DNA of 64,000 nucleotides from CAHJWH01 sp965198905 (GTDB taxonomy: Bacteria > Pseudomonadota > Alphaproteobacteria > Caulobacterales > Caulobacteraceae): positions 3,038,001 through 3,102,000 of the forward strand of contig OZ240678.1 of NCBI GenBank assembly GCA_965198905.1. Direction: 5' to 3'. The first letter of the stretch is position 1; each line of letters starts with the position of its first letter. A model generated the notes under the pieces. That model was not told the DNA's origin. It was given only the letters and a program-made list of their open reading frames with translations, and did not search any database. Position numbers and translations under genes: made by a program. Positions 59,351-64,000 of this stretch are shown here, piece after piece.

Positions 59351-59376
59351 CTCCCTCTCCCGCAGGGGGAGAGGGG
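59351..59376. terminator. hairpin directly behind galU
   Basis: CCCTCTCCC GCA GGGGGAGAGGGG stem-loop that begins one base after the galU stop (on the minus strand) and upstream of lepB. It resembles half of a family A palindromic element. Likely galU terminator. Confidence 0.5.
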
Positions 59377-60246
59377 CTAGAACAGCGGCGCCAGCGCTTT
59401 TCGCGCCGCGTCGCCCAGGTCCGGCCGCTTCAGCGCCAGGGCCACGTTGGCGCGGAGCCAGCCGATCTTGTCGCCGCAGTCGTAGGTCGCGCCGTCGTAC
59501 TCCAGCGCGTAGAAGGGCTGATCGCGCATCAGGATGGCCATGGCGTCGGTGAGCTGGATCTCGCCGCCGGCGCCGCGCTCCACGGTCTTCAACACCTCGA
59601 AGATGGCGGGATCGAGCACATAGCGGCCAGATATGAACAGGTTGGACGGCTCGGTCCCGGGCGCGGGCTTCTCCACCATGCCGGTCATCTTGTTCAACCG
59701 GCCGCCGTCGCCCTCCAGCGCCACGATGCCGTACTGGTGCGCCATGCCGGGGGGGCAGGGCTCCACCACGATGATGTTGCCGCCATGGGTCTGCTCATGG
59801 GCCGAGATGGCCTGGGCGGTGGCGGTGGGGGTGGCGTCCATGATCATGTCGGGGAGCAGCACCGCGAAGGGCTCGTCGCCGATGATGTCGCGGGCGCACC
59901 AGACGGCGTGGCCGAGGCCCTTGGGCTCCATCTGGCGGACGTAGCTGATCTCGCCGGCGGTGGGCAGGTCGGCCATCAGCTCGTCCAGGATGGCGGTCTT
60001 CTTCTTGGCCGCCAGCGTGGCTTCCAACTCCACGTGGTGATCGAAATAGTCCTCCATGGCGGCCTTGCCGCGGCCGGTGACCAGGACGAAGTGCTCGATC
60101 CCAGCCGCCCGCGCCTCGGCCAGCACGTGGTGGATCAGCGGGCGATCCACGACCGTCAGCATCTCCTTGGGCACGGTCTTGGCGGCGGGGAGCATGCGGG
60201 TGCCGAGGCCTGCCACGGGCAGCACGGCTTTGCGGACGCGTTTCAT
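59377..60246 (-). CDS. galU: UTP-glucose-1-phosphate uridylyltransferase
   Basis: Makes UDP-glucose for envelope polysaccharides, 289 aa. Nucleotidyltransferase start AVLPVAGLGTRMLPAAKTVPKEMLTVVDRPLIHHVLAEA, the YVRQMEPKGLGHAVWCARDIIGDEPFAVLLPDMIMD segment and EKPAPGTEPSNLFISGRYVLDP are typical. The ATG is at 60246. Same strand as glmS upstream of it; both supply sugar nucleotides. Confidence 0.95.
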   Translation of the reverse strand: MKRVRKAVLPVAGLGTRMLPAAKTVPKEMLTVVDRPLIHHVLAEARAAGIEHFVLVTGRGKAAMEDYFDHHVELEATLAAKKKTAILDELMADLPTAGEISYVRQMEPKGLGHAVWCARDIIGDEPFAVLLPDMIMDATPTATAQAISAHEQTHGGNIIVVEPCPPGMAHQYGIVALEGDGGRLNKMTGMVEKPAPGTEPSNLFISGRYVLDPAIFEVLKTVERGAGGEIQLTDAMAILMRDQPFYALEYDGATYDCGDKIGWLRANVALALKRPDLGDAARKALAPLF

Positions 60247-60306
60247 GGACTCTCCGTCGGATAGGCCTGGGCGGCTGTCTTTAGCTTTTGAGGGCTGCGG
60301 CGCGAG

Positions 60307-62121
60307 CTATTCGACCGTGACCGACTTTGCCAGGTTGCGCGGCTGGTCCACGTCCAGCCCCTTATGCACGCCCACATGGTAGGCGAGCAACTGGATCGCC
60401 GGCGCGAACACCAGCGGCGCGATCAACGGGTCGCAGGCCGGGGCCAGCAGGGTGCGCATGGAGCCCGCCGCGTGGCGCGCGCCTTCCGCATCAGTGATCA
60501 GCACAATGGGGCCGCCGCGGGCCGCGACCTCCTGCATATTGGACACGGTCTTCTCGAACAGGGCGTCGGACGGCGCGATGACGATGACCGGCGTGGCCTC
60601 GTCCACGAGCGCGATCGGGCCGTGCTTGAGCTCGCCCGCCGCGTAACCTTCGGCATGGATGTAGCTGATTTCCTTCAACTTAAGCGCACCCTCCAAGGCC
60701 AGCGGGAAGGCCTGGCCGCGGCCGAGATACAGCACGTCACTGGCCCGGGCGAGCTCGTTGGCGAGGGCGCGGGCCTCGGGCTCCACCGCCATGGCCTCGC
60801 CGATCAGGCGCGGGGCCTCCAGCAGCACGCCGACCAGCCGCGCCTCCTCCGCCGCATCGATCCGGCCCCGATGCGCGGCCGCGGTGATGGCCAGCGCAGT
60901 CAGCGCACAGACCTGGGCGGTGAAGGCCTTGGTGGAGGCGACGCCGATCTCGGTCCCGGCGTTGGTGGGCCACATGTGGTCGGCCTCGCGGGCCATGGAG
61001 GACTGGTGTGCGTTCACGAGAGCCGCCGTCGCCAAGCCCTTGGACTTGCACCATTTCAGCGCCGCAAGCGTATCCGCCGTCTCGCCGGATTGGGAGACCG
61101 CGATGGCCAGGGTGGAGGGCGACAGGGCCGGCTCGCGGTAGCGGAACTCCGAGGCCACCTCCACATCGACGGGCAGCCCCGCCAGCCGCTCGAACAGGTA
61201 CTTGGCGGTCAGGCCTGCGTAGTAGGCGGTGCCACAGGCCACAATCTGCAGCCGGTCGACGCCCTCGAAGTCGAACCCCCCCGGCGCGTGGGCGGTGAGC
61301 GCGACGGGGTCGAGGTAGGCCGACAGGGTGTGCTGGCAGGCGTCCGGCTGCTCGTGGATCTCCTTCTCCATGAAGTGGCGGTACTCGCCCTTCTCCACCA
61401 GCGCCGCCGACGCTGGCACCACGCGCACCGGGCGGTCGGCGGGGGCGCCGGTCTCGTCGAAGATGCGGATGTCGGAGCGGGTGATCGCGACGTAGTCCCC
61501 GTCCTCCAGATAGGCCACGCGATTGGTGAAGGGGCCGACCGCCACCGCGTCGCTCCCTACGAACATCTCGCCCTGGCCGTAGCCCACCACCAGCGGCGGC
61601 CCACGCCGTGCGCCCAGGATCAGGTCTGGCTCGCCGTCGATCATCACCGCCAGCGCATAGGCCCCGCGGAGCTGGTCGAGCGTCGCCTTGAAGGCGTCGA
61701 GCGGCGCCGCGTGGGCCAGTTCGTGATCGAACAGTTGGGCGACAACCTCGGTGTCGGTGTCGCTGAGGAAGGTCCGCCCCTCGGCCTGCAACGCGGCCTT
61801 CAGCTCGGCGAAGTTCTCGATGATGCCGTTGTGGACCACCACCACCCGGCCGGCGCGGTGGGGGTGGGCGTTCCTTTCGGTCGGCGCGCCGTGGGTGGCC
61901 CAGCGGGTGTGGCCTATGCCGGTGACGCCGTCGGCCGGGCTTTCGCGCAGCACGGCTTCCAGGTTGCGCAGCTTGCCTGGCGCCCGGCGGATGGTGATCG
62001 CCTCGCCGTCAGTGGCGGAGACGCCCGCGCTGTCATAGCCACGGTACTCCAGCCGACGCAGGCTCTCGATCAGCCGCTCCGCGACCGGCGTCCCGCCGAC
62101 GATGCCGATGATGCCGCACAT
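60307..62121 (-). CDS. glmS: glutamine-fructose-6-phosphate aminotransferase (isomerizing)
   Basis: First step to UDP-GlcNAc, 604 aa. N-terminal nucleophile Cys2 (MCGIIGIVGG), glutaminase motifs IGHTRWATHGAPTERNAHPH and VHNGIIENF, then two SIS domains (ACGTAYYAGLTAKYLFERL, SQSGETADTLAAL, GVASTKAFTAQV) and C-terminal LAYHVGVHKGLDVDQPRNLAKSVTVE. Divergent from glmM over a 155-base gap, so the two steps of the pathway may share control. I see no glmS ribozyme. Confidence 0.97.
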   Translation of the reverse strand: MCGIIGIVGGTPVAERLIESLRRLEYRGYDSAGVSATDGEAITIRRAPGKLRNLEAVLRESPADGVTGIGHTRWATHGAPTERNAHPHRAGRVVVVHNGIIENFAELKAALQAEGRTFLSDTDTEVVAQLFDHELAHAAPLDAFKATLDQLRGAYALAVMIDGEPDLILGARRGPPLVVGYGQGEMFVGSDAVAVGPFTNRVAYLEDGDYVAITRSDIRIFDETGAPADRPVRVVPASAALVEKGEYRHFMEKEIHEQPDACQHTLSAYLDPVALTAHAPGGFDFEGVDRLQIVACGTAYYAGLTAKYLFERLAGLPVDVEVASEFRYREPALSPSTLAIAVSQSGETADTLAALKWCKSKGLATAALVNAHQSSMAREADHMWPTNAGTEIGVASTKAFTAQVCALTALAITAAAHRGRIDAAEEARLVGVLLEAPRLIGEAMAVEPEARALANELARASDVLYLGRGQAFPLALEGALKLKEISYIHAEGYAAGELKHGPIALVDEATPVIVIAPSDALFEKTVSNMQEVAARGGPIVLITDAEGARHAAGSMRTLLAPACDPLIAPLVFAPAIQLLAYHVGVHKGLDVDQPRNLAKSVTVE

Positions 62122-62276
62122 GGATGGCCATTTCCCCGAAGTCCCGGCAGGCCTCTTAGCACCAAGCTGTGAGTGGAGGCGTAAATCCCCGTTACGCTGA
62201 GTTTCTCACTCCCAGCTCAGGGGAGAGGGGTCTCGGTTACCGCTTCGAAGCTCTCTTCTGGTAGAACGATCCCACC

Positions 62277-63626
62277 ATGAGCAAGCGCAGCTATTTCGGC
62301 ACCGACGGCATCCGCGGCCAGGCCAACAAGCACCCCATGACCGCCGAGGTCGCACTTCGCGTGGGCCTGGCCGCCGGCAAGCTGTTCCGCCGCGATCCCG
62401 AGCGGCGGCACTTGGTGGTGATCGGCAAGGACACGCGGCTGTCGGGCTACATGATCGAGCCGGCCCTGGTGGCCGGGTTCGCCAGCGTGGGCATGGACGT
62501 GCGCCTGTTCGGGCCGCTGCCGACGCCCGCGGTGGCGATGATGACGCGCTCCATGCGCGCCGACCTCGGGGTGATGATCTCGGCCTCGCACAACACCTTT
62601 TCCGACAACGGCATCAAGCTGTTCGGCCCGGACGGCTATAAGCTGTCGGACACGCGAGAGCTCGAGATCGAGGGCCTGATGGACGAGGGCCTGCAGGAGG
62701 GCCTGGCCGCCCCCACCGGCCTCGGCCGGGTCCAGCGCATCGATGACGCCCAGGCTCGATATGTGGAGATCATCAAGGCGACCTTCCCGCGCTCGCTGAC
62801 TCTGGCGGGCCTGCGCGTCGTGGTCGATTGCGCCAACGGGGCGGCCTACAAGGTCGCCCCCACCGCGCTTTATGAGCTCGGCGCAGAGGTGATCCCGGTG
62901 GGCGTGTCGCCGAACGGCGCCAACATCAACGACGAGTGCGGCTCCACCCACCCCCAGACCATGGCCCGGGCCGTGCGCGAGTACCGCGCCGACATCGGCA
63001 TCGCGCTGGACGGCGACGCCGACCGGCTGGCCATCTGCGACGAGCGCGGAACGAGCGTGGACGGCGACCAGATCATGGCCATCGTGGCCGGCGCCTGGGC
63101 GGCCGAGGGGCGGCTGACCGGCGGCGGGGTGGTGGCTACGGTGATGTCCAACCTGGGCTTCGAGCGTTTCCTGGCCGCGCGCGACATCGGGATGCAGCGC
63201 ACCCAGGTCGGCGACCGCTACGTCATGGAGCGGATGCGCGAGGGCGGCTTCAACCTCGGCGGCGAGGCGTCGGGCCACGTGATCCTGTCGGACTTCTCCA
63301 CCACCGGCGACGGGCTGATCGCCGCTCTCCAGGTGCTGTCGGTGCTGGTCACCTCCGGCAAGCCGATGAGCGCCCTGGCCCGCCAGTTCGAGCCCGTGCC
63401 CCAGAAGCTGGAGAACGTGCGCTTCTCCGGCGGGGCGCCGCTGGAGACCGATCGGGTGCAGCAGGCCATCGCCGATGGCGAGCGCCGGCTGAACGGCTCC
63501 GGCCGGGTGCTGGTCCGCGCGTCCGGCACCGAGCCGCTGATCCGCGTGATGGCCGAAGGCGACGACGAACGGCTGGTGGCCCAGGTGGTGCGCGACATCG
63601 CCAGCGCGGTGAAGGCGGCGGCGTAG
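62277..63626 (+). CDS. glmM: phosphoglucosamine mutase
   Basis: Converts GlcN-6-P to GlcN-1-P, 449 aa. Start SKRSYFGTDGIRGQAN, phosphoserine loop GVMISASHNTFSDNGIKLF, metal loop ALDGDADRLAICDERG, sugar loop GGEASGHVILSDFSTTGDG and phosphate loop RVLVRASGTEPLIRVMAEG are all present. ATG 62277. Follows GlmS in the pathway and is encoded divergently from it. Confidence 0.97.
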   Translation: MSKRSYFGTDGIRGQANKHPMTAEVALRVGLAAGKLFRRDPERRHLVVIGKDTRLSGYMIEPALVAGFASVGMDVRLFGPLPTPAVAMMTRSMRADLGVMISASHNTFSDNGIKLFGPDGYKLSDTRELEIEGLMDEGLQEGLAAPTGLGRVQRIDDAQARYVEIIKATFPRSLTLAGLRVVVDCANGAAYKVAPTALYELGAEVIPVGVSPNGANINDECGSTHPQTMARAVREYRADIGIALDGDADRLAICDERGTSVDGDQIMAIVAGAWAAEGRLTGGGVVATVMSNLGFERFLAARDIGMQRTQVGDRYVMERMREGGFNLGGEASGHVILSDFSTTGDGLIAALQVLSVLVTSGKPMSALARQFEPVPQKLENVRFSGGAPLETDRVQQAIADGERRLNGSGRVLVRASGTEPLIRVMAEGDDERLVAQVVRDIASAVKAAA

Positions 63627-63651
63627 GCTGTGCGCTCCCAAGTCTCTTCTT

Positions 63652-63679
63652 TTCTCCCTCTGCGAAGCGGGAGGAGGGG
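63652..63679. terminator. hairpin downstream of glmM
   Basis: CTCCCTCTGC / GCGGGAGGAGGGG imperfect stem about 25 bases behind the glmM stop. Similar purine/pyrimidine hairpins recur up to 63850 (for example CACCTCCCTCGCTGCGCAGGGGAGG), so the 228-base gap to the next gene is filled by such elements and holds no gene. Confidence 0.45.
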
Positions 63680-63854
63680 ATCAGGTGAAGCCTGGTGAAG
63701 GGGGCGTAGCCGCCGATGCCGCGTCAGGTTGGCATCCGCAACGGCGGTGACGCACCCTCCGTCACGGCGCAGATTGCGCCGCCACCTCCCTCGCTGCGCA
63801 GGGGAGGACAGCAGGCCGTCGTGCGCAATCGCCTTGCATAAGGGGGAAGGGGGC

Positions 63855-64000
63855 CTACCGTCCCCGGTTCATCCAGCTGATCAGCGGGATGATGGGCAGG
63901 CCCCAGGCGACGCCGACCACCAGGTAGAACGGCAGCTCGGCCCACCATTGCTGGGGCAGGCGCCCCGAGAGGGTCACCGCCAGAGCGGCGTAGGCGATCA
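63855..64000 (-). CDS. DUF2842 family small membrane protein, partial
   Basis: Reads IAYAALAVTLSGRLPQQWW..., then ELPFYLVVGVAWGLPIIPLISWMNRGR and a TAG stop at 63855-63857; the N-terminus is beyond the window. Two hydrophobic segments and the terminal PLISWM match the DUF2842 family of short alphaproteobacterial membrane proteins. Function unknown. Confidence 0.75.
   Translation of the reverse strand, partial: IAYAALAVTLSGRLPQQWWAELPFYLVVGVAWGLPIIPLISWMNRGR

Noticed and set aside
62122..62276. glmS ribozyme or riboswitch upstream of glmS
   Set aside because: The 155-base gap shows neither the conserved ribozyme core nor a suitable length; such ribozymes are not expected in this group.

Overview
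The window is GC-rich, densely packed chromosome from an alphaproteobacterium, most likely a member of the Caulobacteraceae (Caulobacter/Phenylobacterium-like). Evidence: a holdfast-export set (hfsD divergent from hfsA-hfsB), a short (about 277 aa) FljK-type flagellin behind a sigma-54 promoter, a hisS-hisZ-hisG cluster, a lepB-rnc-era...recO...parC block and a DUF2842 membrane protein at the right edge. The genus is inferred, not proven. Most of the window is core metabolism: shikimate (aroK-aroB), ubiquinone (ispB, ubiE, ubiB), icd, histidine (hisZ-hisG), tRNA charging (hisS, gatCAB), sugar-nucleotide supply (galU, glmS, glmM), topoisomerase IV (parC), RecO, RNase III/Era/signal peptidase.

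Layout. 1-2.6 kb: heavy-metal RND efflux pump (partial at the edge). 2.7-7.0 kb: polyamine ABC importer, with its binding protein divergent from permeases and ATPase. 7.0-18.4 kb: small protein, TauE-type permease, ispB, methyltransferase, AEC carrier, icd, trmJ, DUF3089 lipase-like protein, flagellin, aroB/aroK, xerD. 18.5-19.9 kb: a lower-GC glycosyltransferase-32 gene and a truncated oxidoreductase ending at tRNA-Gly. 19.9-30.7 kb: HDAC-like deacetylase, mutT, POT transporter, DUF427, frameshifted YjbR gene, hisS/hisZ/hisG, ubiE, ubiB. 30.7-34.7 kb: accessory island with an IS1182-family element, a frameshifted IS630-family element and long palindromic repeats. 34.8-44.7 kb: gatCA, gatB, paired lipoproteins, an RcnB-like Gly/His-rich protein, a Sel1-like protein, holdfast genes. 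44.9-46.8 kb: an unrecognised protein with a hydrophobic hairpin followed by a tandem pair of four-helix membrane proteins, the best candidate for an undescribed effector/immunity pair. 47-51.4 kb: PRISE-type reductase and a large nuclease-methyltransferase with a small overlapping partner. 51.5-64 kb: parC, recO with a Phd/PIN toxin-antitoxin directly upstream, an HdeA-like protein, era, rnc, lepB, galU, glmS, glmM, DUF2842.

A strong theme is dispersed palindromic DNA. At least three families of inverted-repeat elements lie in gene junctions, and in two places they seem to have rewritten gene ends: the potB/potC stop-start overlap and the translation start of hisG. One small lipoprotein gene has a hairpin that pairs its whole Shine-Dalgarno sequence. 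Start codons were chosen by ribosome-binding site, overlap with the upstream gene and family length; several are GTG or TTG.
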